DNA of 64,000 nucleotides from Hydractinia symbiolongicarpus (Eukaryota > Cnidaria > Hydrozoa > Anthoathecata > Hydractiniidae): contig NC_079882.1 in NCBI RefSeq assembly GCF_029227915.1, positions 16,940,501-17,004,500 on the forward strand, in the 5' to 3' direction. Of this stretch, positions 12,929 to 26,194 are shown one piece after another; the stretch's first letter is position 1, and each line of letters opens with the position of its first letter. The translations under genes and the position numbers were made by a program. A model generated the notes under the pieces. The model saw only the letters and a program-made list of their open reading frames with translations. It was not told the origin of the DNA and searched no databases.

Positions 12929-15580
12929 GACTAGTCGTTCCAGTCTCAATGCGCTACAACGTCCCAAGTCGTTTTCATTAGCGCTGTTGCCTTACAACAC
13001 TCTTAACTACGTGCACAGTCCTATAAAGGCTGTTATTTGGCCTTTTGCAGTCTAATAGAGGCCTCACACGTAAATCACGTGGTTCCATCTGCCTGTGCAG
13101 GTTACCATTGGACTAGTCGTTCCAGTCTCAATGTGCTACAACGTTCCAAGTGGTTTTCCTTAGCGCCGTGGCCTTAGAACACTCTTAACTACCTGCACAG
13201 TCCTATAAAGGCTGTAATATGGCCTTTTGCAGTCTAATAAAGGCCTTACACGTAAATCACGTGGTTTCACCTGTCTGCGCAGGTCACCATTGACCTAGTC
13301 CTTCCAGTCTCAAGGTACTACAACGTCTCAAGTCGTTCTCATTAGCGCCGTTGCCTTAAGACACTCTTAACTACGTGCACAGTCCTATAAAGGCTGTAAT
13401 TTGGCCTTTTGCAGTCTAGTAAATGCTTCATACGTAAATCACGTGGTTTCACCTGCCTGCGCAGGTTACCATTGGTCTAGTCCTTCCAGTCTCCATGTGC
13501 TACAACGTCCCAAGTCGTTTTCATTAGCGCCATTGCTTTACAACACTCTTAACTACGTGCACAGTCCTATAAAGGCTGTAATATGGCCTTTTGCAGTCTA
13601 ATAAAAGCCTCACACGTAAATCACGTGGTTCCATCTGCCTGCGCAGGTTACCATTGGACTATTCCTTCCAGTCTCAATGCACTACAACGTCCCAAGTCGT
13701 TTGGATTGGCGAAGTTGCCTTAGAACACTCTTAACTACGTGCACAGTCCTATAAAGGCTGTAATATGGCCTTTTGCAGTCTAATAAAGGCCTCACACGAA
13801 AATCACGTGGTTTCACCTGTCGGCGTAGGTTACCAATGGCCTAGTCGTTACAGCCTCAATGCGCTACAACGTCCCAAGTCGTTTTCATTAGCGCCGTTGC
13901 CTTAAGACACTTTTAACTACGTGCACAGTCCTATAAAGGCTGTAATATGGCCCTTTGCAGTCTAATAAAGGCCTCACACGTAAATCACGTTGTTCCATTT
14001 GCCTGTGCAGGTTTCCATTGGCCTAGTCCTTCCAGTCTCAATGTGCTACAACGTCTCAAGTCGTTTTCATTAGCGCCGTTGCCTTAAGACACTCTTAACT
14101 ACGTGCACAGTCCTATAAAGGCTGTAATATGGCCTTTTGCAGTCTAATAAAGGCCTCACACGTAAATCGCGTGGTTTCACCGGTCTGCGCAGGTTACCAT
14201 AGGACTATCCCTTCCAGTCTAAATGCGCTACAACGTCTCAAGTCGTTTTCATTATCGCTGTTGCCTTACAACACTCTTAAATACGTGCACAGTCCTATAA
14301 AGGCTGTAATATGGCCTTTTGCAGTCTAATAAAGGCCTCACACGTAAATCACGTGATTTCACCGGTCTGCGCCGGTTACCATTGGACTAGTCGTTCCAGT
14401 CTCAATGCGCTACAACGTCCCAAGTCGTTTTCATTAGCGCTGTTGCCTTACAACACTCTTAACTACGTGCACAGTCCTATAAAGGCTGTTATTTGGCCTT
14501 TTGCAGTCTAATAGAGGCCTCACACGTAAATCACGTGGTTCCATCTGCCTGTGCAGGTTACCATTGGACTAGTCGTTCCAGTCTCAATGTGCTACAACGT
14601 TCCAAGTGGTTTTCCTTAGCGCCGTGGCCTTAGAACACTCTTAACTACCTGCACAGTCCTATAAAGGCTGTAATATGGCCTTTTGCAGTCTAATAAAGGC
14701 CTTACACGTAAATCACGTGGTTTCACCTGTCTGTGCAGGTCACCATTGACCTAGTCCTTCCAGTCTCAAGGTACTACAACGTCTCAAGTCGTTCTCATTA
14801 GCGCCGTTGCCTTAAGACACTCTTAACTACGTGCACAGTCCTATAAAGGCTGTAATTTGGCCTTTTGCAGTCTAGTAAATGCTTCATACGTAAATCACGT
14901 GGTTTCACCTGCCTGCGCAGGTTACCATTGGTCTAGTCCTTCCAGTCTCCATGTGCTACAACGTCCCAAGTCGTTTTCATTAGCGCCATTGCTTTACAAC
15001 ACTCTTAACTACGTGCACAGTCCTATAAATGCTGTAATATGGCCTTTTGCAGTCTAATAAAAGCCTCACACGTAAATCACGTGGTTCCATCTGCCTGCGC
15101 AGGTTACCGTTGGACTATTCCTTCCAGTCTCAATGCACTACAACGTCCCAAGTCGTTTGGATTGGCGAAGTTGCCTTAGAACACTCTTAACTACGTGCAC
15201 AGTCCTATAAAGGCTGTAATATGGCCTTTTGCAGTCTAATAAAGGCCTCACACGTAAATCACGTGGTTTCACCTGTCGGCGTAGGTTACCAATGGCCTAG
15301 TCGTTACAGCCTCAATGCGCTACAACGTCCCAAGTCGTTTTCATTAGCGCCGTTGCCTTAAGACACTTTTAACTACGTGCACAGTCCTATAAAGGCTGTA
15401 ATATGGCCCTTTGCAGTCTAATAAAGGCCTCACACGTAAATCACGTTGTTCCATTTGCCTGTGCAGGTTTCCATTGGCCTAGTCCTTCCAGTCTCAATGT
15501 GCTACAACGTCTCAAGTCGTTTTCATTAGCGCCGTTGCCTTAAGACACTCTTAACTACGTGCACAGTCCTATAAAGGCTG
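12929..15580 (+). repeat. 1456-bp eight-monomer higher-order repeat
   Basis: From GACTAGTCG at 12929 the sequence is repeated from 14385 with a shift of 1456 bp (8 x 182) up to about 14125/15580. Shared marks include TCAAGGTACTAC near 13311, TCTAGTAAATGCTTC near 13419, GTTTGGATTGGCG near 13701 and ACCAATGGCCTAGTCG near 13832. Copy 2 starts inside the monomer at 14311, whose first third comes from a different class, so that unit is a crossover product. Differences between copies are few (for example CACGAAAATC against CACGTAAATC). Confidence 0.88.
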
Positions 15581-18500
15581 TAATTTGGCCTTTTGCAGTC
15601 TAGTAAAGGCTTCATACGTAAATCACGTGGTTTCACCTGCCTGCGCAGGTTACCATTGGTCTAGTCCTTCCAGTCTCCATGTGCTACAACGTCCCAAGTC
15701 GTTTTCATTAGCGCCATTGCTTTACAACACTCTTAACTACGTGCACAGTCCTATAAAGGCTGTAATATGGCCTTTTGCAGTCTAATAAAAGCCTCACACG
15801 TAAATCACGTAGTTCCATCTGCCTGCACAGGTTACCATTGGACTATTCCTTCCAGTCTCAATGCACTACAACGTCCCAAGTCGTTTTGATTGGCGAAGTT
15901 GCCTTAGAACTCTCTTAACTACGTGCACAGTCCTATAAAGGCTGTAATATGGCCTTTTGCAGTCTAATAAAGGCCTCACACGTGAATCACGTGGTTTCAC
16001 CAGTCTGCGCAGGTTACCATTGGCTTAGTCCTTACAGTCTCAATGCGCTACAACGTCCCAAGTCGTTTTCATTGGTGCCGTTGCTTTACAACACTCTTAA
16101 CTACGTGCACAGTCCTATAAAGGCTGTATAATGGCCTTTTGCAGTCTAATAAAGTCCTCACACGTAAATCACGTGGTTCCATCTGCCTGCACAGGTTACC
16201 ATTGGACTATTCCTTCCAGTCTCAATGCACTACAACGTTCCAAGTGGTTTTCCTTAGCGCCGTGGCCTTAGAACACTCTTAACTACCTGCACAGTCCTAT
16301 AAAGGCTGTAATATGGCATTTTGCAGTCTAGTAAAGGCTTCATACGTAAATCACGTGGTTTCACCTGCCTGCGCAGGTTACCATTGGACTATTCCTTCCA
16401 GTCTCAATGCACTACAACGTCCCAAGTCGTTTTCATTGGCGCCGTTGCTTTACAACACTCTTAACTACGTGCACAGTCCTATAAAGGCTGTAATATGGCC
16501 CTTTGCAGTCTAATAAAGGGCTCACACGTTAATGACGTGGTTTCACCGGTCTGCGCAGGTCACCATTGACCTAGTCCTTCCAGTCTCAATGCGCTACAAC
16601 GTCCCAAGTCGTTCTCATTGGCGCCGTTGCTTTACCACACTCTTAACTACGTGCACAGTCCTATAAAGGCTGTAATATGGCCTTTTGCAGTTTAATAAAG
16701 TCCTCACACGTAAATCACGTGGTTCCATCTGCCTGCGCAGGTTACCATTGGACTATTCCTTCCTGTCTCAATGCACTACAACGTTCCGAGTGGTTTTCCT
16801 TAGCTCCGTGGCCTTAGAACACTCTTAACTACCTGCACAGTCCTAGAAAGGCTGTAATATGGCCTTTTGCAGTCTAATAAAGGCCTCCCACGTAAATCAC
16901 GTGGTTTCATTTGCCTGTGCAGGTTTCCATTGGCCTAGTCCTTCCAGTCTCAATCCATTACAACGTTCCAAGTGGTTTTCCTTAGCGCCGTGGCCTTAGA
17001 ACACTCTTAACTACCTGCACAGTCCTATAAAGGCTGTAATATGGCGTTTTGCAGTCTAATAAAGGGCTCACACGTTAATGACGTGGTTTCACCGGTCTGC
17101 GCAGGTCACCATTGACCTAGTCCTTCCAGTCTCAATGTGCTACAACGTCTCAAGTCGTTTTCATTAGCGCCGTTGCCTTAAGACACTCTTAACTACGTGC
17201 ACAGTCCTATAAAGGCTGTAATTTGGCCTTTTGCAGTCTAGTAAAGGCTTCATACGTAAATCACGTGGTTTCACCTGCCTGCGCAGGTTACCATTGGTCT
17301 AGTCCTTTCAGTCTCAATGTGCTACAACGTCCAAAGTCGTTTTCATTAGCGCCGTTGCTTTACAACACTCTTAACTACGTGCACAGTCCTATAAAGGCTG
17401 TAATATGGCCTTTTGCAGTCTAATAAAGTCCTCACACGTAAATCACGTGGTTCCATCTGCCTGCGCAGGTTACCATTGGACTATTCCTTCCAGTCTCAAT
17501 GCATTACAACGTTCCAAGTGGTTTTCCTTAGCGCCGTGGCCTTAGAACACTCTTAACTACCTGCACAGTCCTATAAAGGCTGTAATATGGCGTTTTGCAG
17601 TCTAATAAAGGCCTCACACGTAAATCACGTGGTTTCACCTGTCTGCGTAGGTTACCATTGGCCTAGTCCTTCCAGTCTCAATGCGCTACAACGTCCCAAG
17701 TCGTTTTCATTATCGCTGTTGCCTTACAACACTCTTAAATACGTGCACAGTCCTATAAAGGCTGTAATATGGCCTTTTGCAGTCTAATAAAGGCCTCACA
17801 CGTAAATCGCGTGGTTTCACCGGTCTGCACAGGTTACCATAGGACTATCCCTTCCAGTCTAAATGCGCTACAACGTCTCAAGTCGTTTTCATTATCGCTG
17901 TTGCCTTACAACACTCTTAAATACGTGCACAGTCCTATAAAGGCTGTAATATGGCCTTTTGCAGTCTAATAAAGGCCTCACACGTAAATCACGTGATTTC
18001 ACCGGTCTGCGCCGGTTACCATTGGCCTAGTCCTTCCAGTCTCAATGCGCTACAACGTCCCAAGTCGTTCTCATTAGCGCCGTTGCCTTACAACACTCTT
18101 AACTACGTGCACAGTCCTATAAAGGCTGTTATTTGGCCTTTTGCAGTCTAATAGAGGCCTCACACGTAAATCACGTGGTTCCATCTGCCTGTGCAGGTTA
18201 CCATTAGACTAGTCGTTCCAGTCTCAATGTGCTACAACGTCTCAAGTCGTTTTCATTAGCGCCGTTGCCTTAAGACACTCTTAACTACGTGCACAGTCCT
18301 ATAAAGGCTGCAATATCGCCTTTTACAATCTAATAAAGGCCTCACACGTAAATCACGTGGTTCCATATGCCTGCGCAGGTTACCATTGACCTATTCCTTC
18401 CAGTCTCAATGCACTACAACGTCCCAAGTCGTTTGGATTGGCGAAGTTGCCTTAGAACACTCTTAACTACGTGCACAGTCCTATAAAGGCTGTAATATGG

Positions 18501-18689
18501 CCTTTTGCAGTCTAATAAAGGCCTCACACGTAAATCACGTGGTTTCACCTGTCGGCGTAGGTTACCAATGGCCTAGTCGTTACAACCTCAATGCGCTACA
18601 ACGTCCCAAGTCGTTTTCATTAGCGCCGTTGCCTTAAGACACTTTTAACTACGTGCACAGTCCTATAAAGGCTGTAATATGGCCCTTTG
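15581..18689 (+). repeat. Monomer block partly repeated 3276 bp downstream
   Basis: No gene. About 15150-16435 recurs at 18430-19710 with a shift of 3276 bp (18 monomers). Shared marks are GTTTTGATTGGCG, CACGTGAATCACG and GGCTGTATAATGG. The middle of the block (16.4-17.6 kb) mixes the TTCCAAGTGG class with the AGGGCTCACACGTTAATG class. The pair at 17769-17951 repeats the pair at 14129-14311 at 3640 bp (20 monomers). Confidence 0.82.
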
Positions 18690-20150
18690 CAGTCTAATAA
18701 AGGCCTCACACGTAAATCACGTTGTTCCATTTGCCTGTGCAGGTTTCCATTGGCCTAGTCCTTCCAGTCTCAATGTGCTACAACGTCTCAAGTCGTTTTC
18801 ATTAGCGCCGTTGCCTTAAGACACTCTTAACTACGTGCACAGTCCTATAAAGGCTGTAATTTGGCCTTTTGCAGTCTAGTAAAGGCTTCATACGTAAATC
18901 ACGTGGTTTCACCTGCCTGCGCAGGTTACCATTGGTCTAGTCCTTCCAGTCTCCATGTGCTACAACGTCCCAAGTCGTTTTCATTAGCGCCACTGCTTTA
19001 CAACACTCTTAACTACGTGCACAGTCCTATAAAGGCTGTAATATGGCCTTTTGCAGTCTAATAAAAGCCTCACACGTAAATCACGTAGTTCCATCTGCCT
19101 GCGCAGGTTACCATTGGACTATTCCTTCCAGTCTCAATGCACTACAACGTCCCAAGTCGTTTTGATTGGCGAAGTTGCCTTAGAACACTCTTAACTACGT
19201 GCACAGTCCTATAAAGGCTGTAATATGGCCTTCTGCAGTCTAATAAAGGCCTCACACGTGAATCACGTGGTTTCACCAGTCTGCGCAGGTTACCATTGGC
19301 TTAGTCCTTACAGTCTCAATGCGCTACAACCTCCCAAGTCGTTTTCATTGGCGCCGTTGCTTTACAACACTCTTAACTACGTGCACAGTCCTATAAAGGC
19401 TGTATAATGGCCTTTTGCAGTCTAATAAAGTCCTCACACGTAAATCACGTGGTTCATCTGCCTGCGCAGGTTACCATTGGACTATTCCTTCCAGTCTCAA
19501 TGCACTACAACGTTCCAAGTGGTTTTCCTTAGCGCCGTGGCCTTAGAACACTCTTAACTACCTGCACAGTCCTATAAAGGCTGTAATATGGCATTTTGCA
19601 GTCTAGTAAAGGCTTCATACGTAAATCACGTGGTTTCACCTGCCTGCGCAGGTTACCATTGGACTATTCCTTCCAGTCTCAATGCACTACAACGTCCCAA
19701 GTCGTTTTGATTGGCGAAGTTGCCTTAGAACACTCTTAACTACGTGCACAGTCCTATAAAGGCTGTAATATGGCCTTTTGCAGTCTAATAAAGGCCTCAC
19801 ACGTGAATCACGTGGTTTCACCAGTCTGCGCAGGTTACCATTGGACTATTCCTTCCAGTCTCAATGCACTACAACGTTCCAAGTGGTTTTCCTTAGCGCC
19901 GTGGCCTTAGAACACTCTTAACTACCTGCACAGTCCTATAAAGGCTGTAATATGGCATTTTGCAGTCTAATAAAGGCCTCACACGTAAATCACGTGATTT
20001 CACCTGTCGGCGTAGGTTACCATTGGCCTAGTCCTTACAGTCTCAATTCGCTACAACGTCCCAAATCGTTTTCATCAGCGCCGTTGCCTTAAGACACTCT
20101 TAACTACGTGCACAGTCCTATAAAGGCTGTAATATGGCCCTTTGCAGTCT

Positions 20151-20279
20151 AATAAAGGGCTCACACGTTAATGACGTGGTTTCACTGGTCTGTGCAGGTC
20201 ACCATTGACCTAGTCCTTCCAGTCTCAATGCGCTACGTTTACAGTCCTATAAAGGCTGTAATTTGGCCTTTTGCAGTCT
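20151..20279 (+). repeat. 129-bp deletion monomer, copy 1
   Basis: GCGCTAC is joined to GTTTACAGTCC (20231-20243), deleting 53 bp from the AACGTCCCAAG block through CTTAACTAC. CTAC precedes both deletion edges in intact units, so a short direct repeat may have guided the loss. TATAAA, AATAAA and CACGTGG-like parts remain. Confidence 0.9.
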
Positions 20280-21553
20280 AATAAAGGCCTCACACGTTAA
20301 TGACGTGGTTTCACCGGTCTGCGCATGTTACCATTGGACTATTCCTTCCAGTCTCAATGTGCTACAACGTCCCAAGTCGTTTTCATTAGCGCCATTGCCT
20401 TACAACACTCTTAACTACCTGCACAGTCCTATAAAGGCTGTAATATGGCCCTTTGCAGTCTAATAAAGGCCTCACCCGTAAATAACGTGGTTTCACCGGT
20501 CTGCGCAGGTTACCATTGGCCTAGTCCTTCCAGTCTCAATGCGCTACAACGTCCCAAGTCGTTTTCATTAGCGCCGTTGCCTTACAACACTCTAAACTAC
20601 GTGCACAGTCCTATAAAGGCTGTAATTTGGCCTTTTGCAGTCTAGTAAAGGCTTCATACGTAAATCACGTGGTTTCACCTGCGTGCGCAGGTTACCATTG
20701 GTCTAGTCCTTTCAGTCTCAATGTGCTACAACGTCCCAAGTCGTTTTCATTAGCGCCGTTGCTTTACAACACTCTTAACTACGTGCACACTCCTATAAAG
20801 GCTGCAATATCGCATTTTGCAATCTAATAAAGGCCTCACACGTAAATCACGTGGTTCCATCTGCCTGCGCAGGTTACCATTGGACTATTCCTTCCAGTCT
20901 CAATGCACTACAACGTTCCAAGTGGTTTTCATTATCGCTGCTGCCTTACAACACTCTTAAATACGTGCACAGTTCTATAAAGGCTGTAATATGGCCTTTT
21001 GCAGTCTAATGAAGGCCTCACCCGTGAATAACGTGGTTTCACCGGTCTGCGCAGGTTACCATTGGCGTAGTCCTTACCGTCTCGATGCACTACAACGTCC
21101 CAAGTCGTTTTCATTAGCGAAGTTGCCTTAGAACACTCTTAACTACGTCCACAGTCCTATAAAGGCTGTATTATGGCCTTTTGCAGTCTAATAAAGACCT
21201 CATACGTAAATCACGTGGTTTCACCTGCCTGCGCAGGTTACCATTGGACTATTCCTTCCAGTCTAAATGCGCTACAACGTCTAAAGTCGTTTTCATTATC
21301 GCTGCTGCCTTACAACACTCTTAAATACGTGCACAGTTCTATAAAGTCTGTAATATGGCCTTTTGCAGTCTAATAAAGGCCTCACCCGTGAATAACGTGG
21401 TTTCACCGGTCTGCGCAGGTTACCATTGACGTAGTCCTTCCCGTCTCAATGCGCTATAACGTCCCAAGTCGTTTTCATTAGCGAAGTTGCCTTAGAATAC
21501 TCTTAACTACGTGCACACTCCTATAAAGGCTGTGATATGGCCTTTTGCAGTCT

Positions 21554-21716
21554 AATAAAGGCCTCACACGTAAATCACGTGGTTTCACCTGGCCTAGTCC
21601 TTACAGTCTCAATGCGCTACAACGTCCCAAGTCGTTTTCATTGGCGAAGTTGCCTTAGAACACTATTAACTACGTGCACAGTCCTATAAAGGCTGTAATT
21701 TGGCCTTTTGCAGTCT
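21554..21716 (+). repeat. 163-bp deletion monomer, copy 2
   Basis: Carries the CACCTG/GGCCTAG junction of the unit at 8704. It lies at the very end of copy 1 of the 3021-bp duplication, so a piece related to the start of block L1 forms the edge of that duplication. Confidence 0.9.
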
Positions 21717-23171
21717 AATAAAGGCCTCACACGTAAATCACGTTGTTCCATTTGCCTGTGCAGGTTTCCATTGGCCTAGTCCTTCCAGTCTCAATGTGCT
21801 ACAACGTCTCAAGTCGTTTTCATTAGCGCCGTTGCCTTAAGACACTCTTAACTACGTGCACAGTCCTATAAAGGCTGTAATTTGGCCTTTTGCAGTCTAG
21901 TAAAGGCTTCATACGTAAATCACGTGGTTTCACCTGCCTGCGCAGGTTACCATTGGTCTAGTCCTTCCAGTCTCCATGTGCTACAACGTCCCAAGTCGTT
22001 TTCATTAGCGCCACTGCTTTACAACACTCTTAACTACGTGCACAGTCCTATAAAGGCTGTAATATGGCCTTTTGCAGTCTAATAAAAGCCTCACACGTAA
22101 ATCACGTAGTTCCATCTGCCTGCGCAGGTTACCATTGGACTATTCCTTCCAGTCTCAATGCACTACAACGTCCCAAGTCGTTTTGATTGGCGAAGTTGCC
22201 TTAGAACACTCTTAACTACGTGCACAGTCCTATAAAGGCTGTAATATGGCCTTCTGCAGTCTAATAAAGGCCTCACACGTGAATCACGTGGTTTCACCAG
22301 TCTGCGCAGGTTACCATTGGCTTAGTCCTTACAGTCTCAATGCGCTACAACCTCCCAAGTCGTTTTCATTGGCGCCGTTGCTTTACAACACTCTTAACTA
22401 CGTGCACAGTCCTATAAAGGCTGTATAATGGCCTTTTGCAGTCTAATAAAGTCCTCACACGTAAATCACGTGGTTCATCTGCCTGCGCAGGTTACCATTG
22501 GACTATTCCTTCCAGTCTCAATGCACTACAACGTTCCAAGTGGTTTTCCTTAGCGCCGTGGCCTTAGAACACTCTTAACTACCTGCACAGTCCTATAAAG
22601 GCTGTAATATGGCATTTTGCAGTCTAGTAAAGGCTTCATACGTAAATCACGTGGTTTCACCTGCCTGCGCAGGTTACCATTGGACTATTCCTTCCAGTCT
22701 CAATGCACTACAACGTCCCAAGTCGTTTTGATTGGCGAAGTTGCCTTAGAACACTCTTAACTACGTGCACAGTCCTATAAAGGCTGTAATATGGCCTTTT
22801 GCAGTCTAATAAAGGCCTCACACGTGAATCACGTGGTTTCACCAGTCTGCGCAGGTTACCATTGGACTATTCCTTCCAGTCTCAATGCACTACAACGTTC
22901 CAAGTGGTTTTCCTTAGCGCCGTGGCCTTAGAACACTCTTAACTACCTGCACAGTCCTATAAAGGCTGTAATATGGCATTTTGCAGTCTAATAAAGGCCT
23001 CACACGTAAATCACGTGATTTCACCTGTCGGCGTAGGTTACCATTGGCCTAGTCCTTACAGTCTCAATTCGCTACAACGTCCCAAATCGTTTTCATCAGC
23101 GCCGTTGCCTTAAGACACTCTTAACTACGTGCACAGTCCTATAAAGGCTGTAATATGGCCCTTTGCAGTCT

Positions 23172-23300
23172 AATAAAGGGCTCACACGTTAATGACGTGG
23201 TTTCACTGGTCTGTGCAGGTCACCATTGACCTAGTCCTTCCAGTCTCAATGCGCTACGTTTACAGTCCTATAAAGGCTGTAATTTGGCCTTTTGCAGTCT
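23172..23300 (+). repeat. 129-bp deletion monomer, copy 2
   Basis: Exact positional counterpart of 20151-20279, 3021 bp downstream, with the same GCGCTAC/GTTTACAG junction. Confidence 0.9.
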
Positions 23301-24574
23301 AATAAAGGCCTCACACGTTAATGACGTGGTTTCACCGGTCTGCGCATGTTACCATTGGACTATTCCTTCCAGTCTCAATGTGCTACAACGTCCCAAGTCG
23401 TTTTCATTAGCGCCATTGCCTTACAACACTCTTAACTACCTGCACAGTCCTATAAAGGCTGTAATATGGCCCTTTGCAGTCTAATAAAGGCCTCACCCGT
23501 AAATAACGTGGTTTCACCGGTCTGCGCAGGTTACCATTGGCCTAGTCCTTCCAGTCTCAATGCGCTACAACGTCCCAAGTCGTTTTCATTAGCGCCGTTG
23601 CCTTACAACACTCTAAACTACGTGCACAGTCCTATAAAGGCTGTAATTTGGCCTTTTGCAGTCTAGTAAAGGCTTCATACGTAAATCACGTGGTTTCACC
23701 TGCGTGCGCAGGTTACCATTGGTCTAGTCCTTTCAGTCTCAATGTGCTACAACGTCCCAAGTCGTTTTCATTAGCGCCGTTGCTTTACAACACTCTTAAC
23801 TACGTGCACACTCCTATAAAGGCTGCAATATCGCATTTTGCAATCTAATAAAGGCCTCACACGTAAATCACGTGGTTCCATCTGCCTGCGCAGGTTACCA
23901 TTGGACTATTCCTTCCAGTCTCAATGCACTACAACGTTCCAAGTGGTTTTCATTATCGCTGCTGCCTTACAACACTCTTAAATACGTGCACAGTTCTATA
24001 AAGGCTGTAATATGGCCTTTTGCAGTCTAATGAAGGCCTCACCCGTGAATAACGTGGTTTCACCGGTCTGCGCAGGTTACCATTGGCGTAGTCCTTACCG
24101 TCTCGATGCACTACAACGTCCCAAGTCGTTTTCATTAGCGAAGTTGCCTTAGAACACTCTTAACTACGTCCACAGTCCTATAAAGGCTGTATTATGGCCT
24201 TTTGCAGTCTAATAAAGACCTCATACGTAAATCACGTGGTTTCACCTGCCTGCGCAGGTTACCATTGGACTATTCCTTCCAGTCTAAATGCGCTACAACG
24301 TCTAAAGTCGTTTTCATTATCGCTGCTGCCTTACAACACTCTTAAATACGTGCACAGTTCTATAAAGTCTGTAATATGGCCTTTTGCAGTCTAATAAAGG
24401 CCTCACCCGTGAATAACGTGGTTTCACCGGTCTGCGCAGGTTACCATTGACGTAGTCCTTCCCGTCTCAATGCGCTATAACGTCCCAAGTCGTTTTCATT
24501 AGCGAAGTTGCCTTAGAATACTCTTAACTACGTGCACACTCCTATAAAGGCTGTGATATGGCCTTTTGCAGTCT

Positions 24575-24737
24575 AATAAAGGCCTCACACGTAAATCACG
24601 TGGTTTCACCTGGCCTAGTCCTTACAGTCTCAATGCGCTACAACGTCCCAAGTCGTTTTCATTGGCGAAGTTGCCTTAGAACACTATTAACTACGTGCAC
24701 AGTCCTATAAAGGCTGTAATTTGGCCTTTTGCAGTCT
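24575..24737 (+). repeat. 163-bp deletion monomer, copy 3
   Basis: Counterpart of 21554 at the end of copy 2 of the 3021-bp duplication. It also stands at the start of block L2, as the unit at 8704 does for L1. It therefore belongs to both repeat systems. Confidence 0.9.
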
Positions 24738-26034
24738 AATAAAGGCCTCACACGTTAATCACGTGGTTTCACCGGTCCGCGCAGGTTACCTTTGGACTAT
24801 TCCTTCCAGTCTAAATGCGCTACAACGTCTCAAGTCGTTTTCATTATCGCCGTTGCCTTACAACACTCTTAAATACGTGCACAGTCCTATAAAGGCTGTA
24901 ATATGGTCTTTTGCAGTCTGATAAAGGCCTCACACGTAAATCACGTGGTTTCACCTGTCTCACAGGTTACCATTGGACTAGTCGTTCTAGTCTCAATGCG
25001 CTACAACGTCCCAAGTCGTTTTCATTAGCGCCGTTGCCTTACAAAACTCTTAACTACGTGCACAGTCCTATAAAGGCTGTAATATGGCCTTTTGCAGTCT
25101 AATGAAGTCCTCACACGTAAATCACGTGGTTCCATCTGCCTGCGCAGTTTACCATTGGACTATTCCTTCCAGTCTCAATGCACTACAACGTTCCAAGTAG
25201 TTTTCCTTAGCGCCGTGGCCTTAGAACACTCTTAACTACGTGCACAGTCCTATAAAGGCTGTAATATGGTCTTTTGCAGTCTAATAAAGGCCTCACACGT
25301 AAATCACGTGGTTTCACCGGTCTGCGCAGGTTACCATTGGCCTAGTCCTTCCAATTTCAATGCGCTACAACGTCCCACGTCGTTTTCATTGGCGAAGTTG
25401 CCTTAGAACACTCTTAAAACTACGTGCACAGTCCTATAAAGGCTGTAATATGGCCTTTTGCAGTCTAATAAAAGCCTCACACGTAAATCACGTGGTTCCA
25501 TCTGCCTGCGCAGGTTACCATTGGACTATTCCTTCCAGTCTCAATGCACTACAACGTCCCAAGTCGTTTTCATTGGCGAAGTTGCCTTAGAACACTCTTA
25601 ACTACGTGCACAGTCCTATAAAGGCTGTAATATGGCGTTTTGCAGTCTAATAAAGGCCTCAAACGTAAATCACGTGGTTTCACCTGTCTGCGTAGGTTAC
25701 CATTGGCCTAGTCCTTACAGTCTCAATGCGCTACAACGTCCCAAGTCGCTTTCATTGGCGAAGTTGCCTTAGAACACTCTTAACTACGTGCACAGTCCCA
25801 TAAAGGCTGTAATATGGCCTTTTGCAGTCTAATAAAGGCCTCACGCGTTAATCACGTGGTTTCACCTGTCTGCGCCGGTTACCATTGGTCTAGTCCTTAC
25901 AGTCTCAATGCGCCACAACGTCCCAAGTCGTTTTCATTGGCGCCGTTGCTTTACAACACTCTTAACTACGTGCACAGTCCTATAAAGGCTGTAATATGGC
26001 CTTTTGCAGTCTAATAAAGGCCTCACACGTAAAT

Positions 26035-26040
26035 CACGTG
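26035..26040 (+). promoter_or_regulatory. CACGTG E-box/G-box-like hexamer, once per monomer
   Basis: This palindromic CACGTG sits at unit position 23-28, nine bases downstream of another ACGT core, and is kept in a large share of units. In eukaryotes the hexamer is the core site of bHLH and plant bZIP factors (family knowledge). Here it may simply be part of the repeat. Common degenerate versions are CACATG, CACGTT, CACTTG and TTACGTGG. Listed as a motif, not as a proven binding site. Confidence 0.3.
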
Positions 26041-26162
26041 ATTTCACCGGTCTGCGCAGGTTACCATTGGCCTAGTCCTTCCAGTCTCAATGCGCTACAA
26101 CGTCCCAAGTCGTTTTCATTATCGCTGTTGCCTTACAACACTCTTAAATACGTGCACAGTCC

Positions 26163-26169
26163 TATAAAG
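26163..26169 (+). promoter_or_regulatory. TATAAAG box-like motif, once per monomer
   Basis: TATAAAG inside CCTATAAAGG stands at unit position 151-157, 15 bases before the recurrent ATG. With the inverted CCAAT about 100 bp upstream and CACGTG farther up, the unit superficially resembles an RNA polymerase II promoter. Against this, initiation 25-30 bp downstream would fall at the AATAAA hexamer, after the ATG. Variants such as CCTAGAAAGG, CCTGTAAAGG and CCTATTAAGG break the box in some units. Transcription is not shown by the sequence. Confidence 0.25.
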
Positions 26170-26194
26170 GCTGTAATATGGCCTTTTGCAGTCT

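Larger units (their letters stand above)
18690..24741 (+). repeat. 3021-bp tandem duplication (two copies)
   Basis: Bases 18690-21716 recur at 21711-24737 with a constant shift of 3021 bp. The period equals 17 monomers minus 73 bp, and the loss is fully explained by three marks in each copy: the 163-bp unit (-19), the 129-bp unit (-53) and GTGGTTCATCTG lacking one C (-1). I saw no clear difference between the copies over the lines compared. Copy 1 enters with GGCCCTTTGCAG upstream and copy 2 leaves at 24756 into CACGTTAATC. Recent duplication or an assembly duplication are both possible. Confidence 0.92.
26013..26194 (+). repeat. Representative full-length 182-bp monomer
   Basis: Chosen as a clean example to number the unit, starting at AATAAA (1-6). 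Landmarks are ACGT at 15-18, CACGTG at 23-28, CTGCGCAG at 40-47, inverted CCAAT (ATTGG) at 54-58, ACGT at 88-91, GTGCAC at 140-145, TATAAA at 151-156 and ATG at 166-168. The next AATAAA starts at 183, which is base 1 of the following unit. G+C is about 83 of 182. The ACGT core occurs four times per unit. The GGCCTC and GTGCAC blocks are kept in most monomers, whereas 35-47, 75-85 and 108-125 are the class-defining variable parts. Confidence 0.93.

Noticed and set aside
20932-21114. Minus-strand frame of 60 codons, repeated at 23953-24135, and a similar one at 56890-57081
   Set aside because: These are the reverse strand of ordinary monomers that by chance lack stops. The first pair exists twice only because of the 3021-bp duplication.
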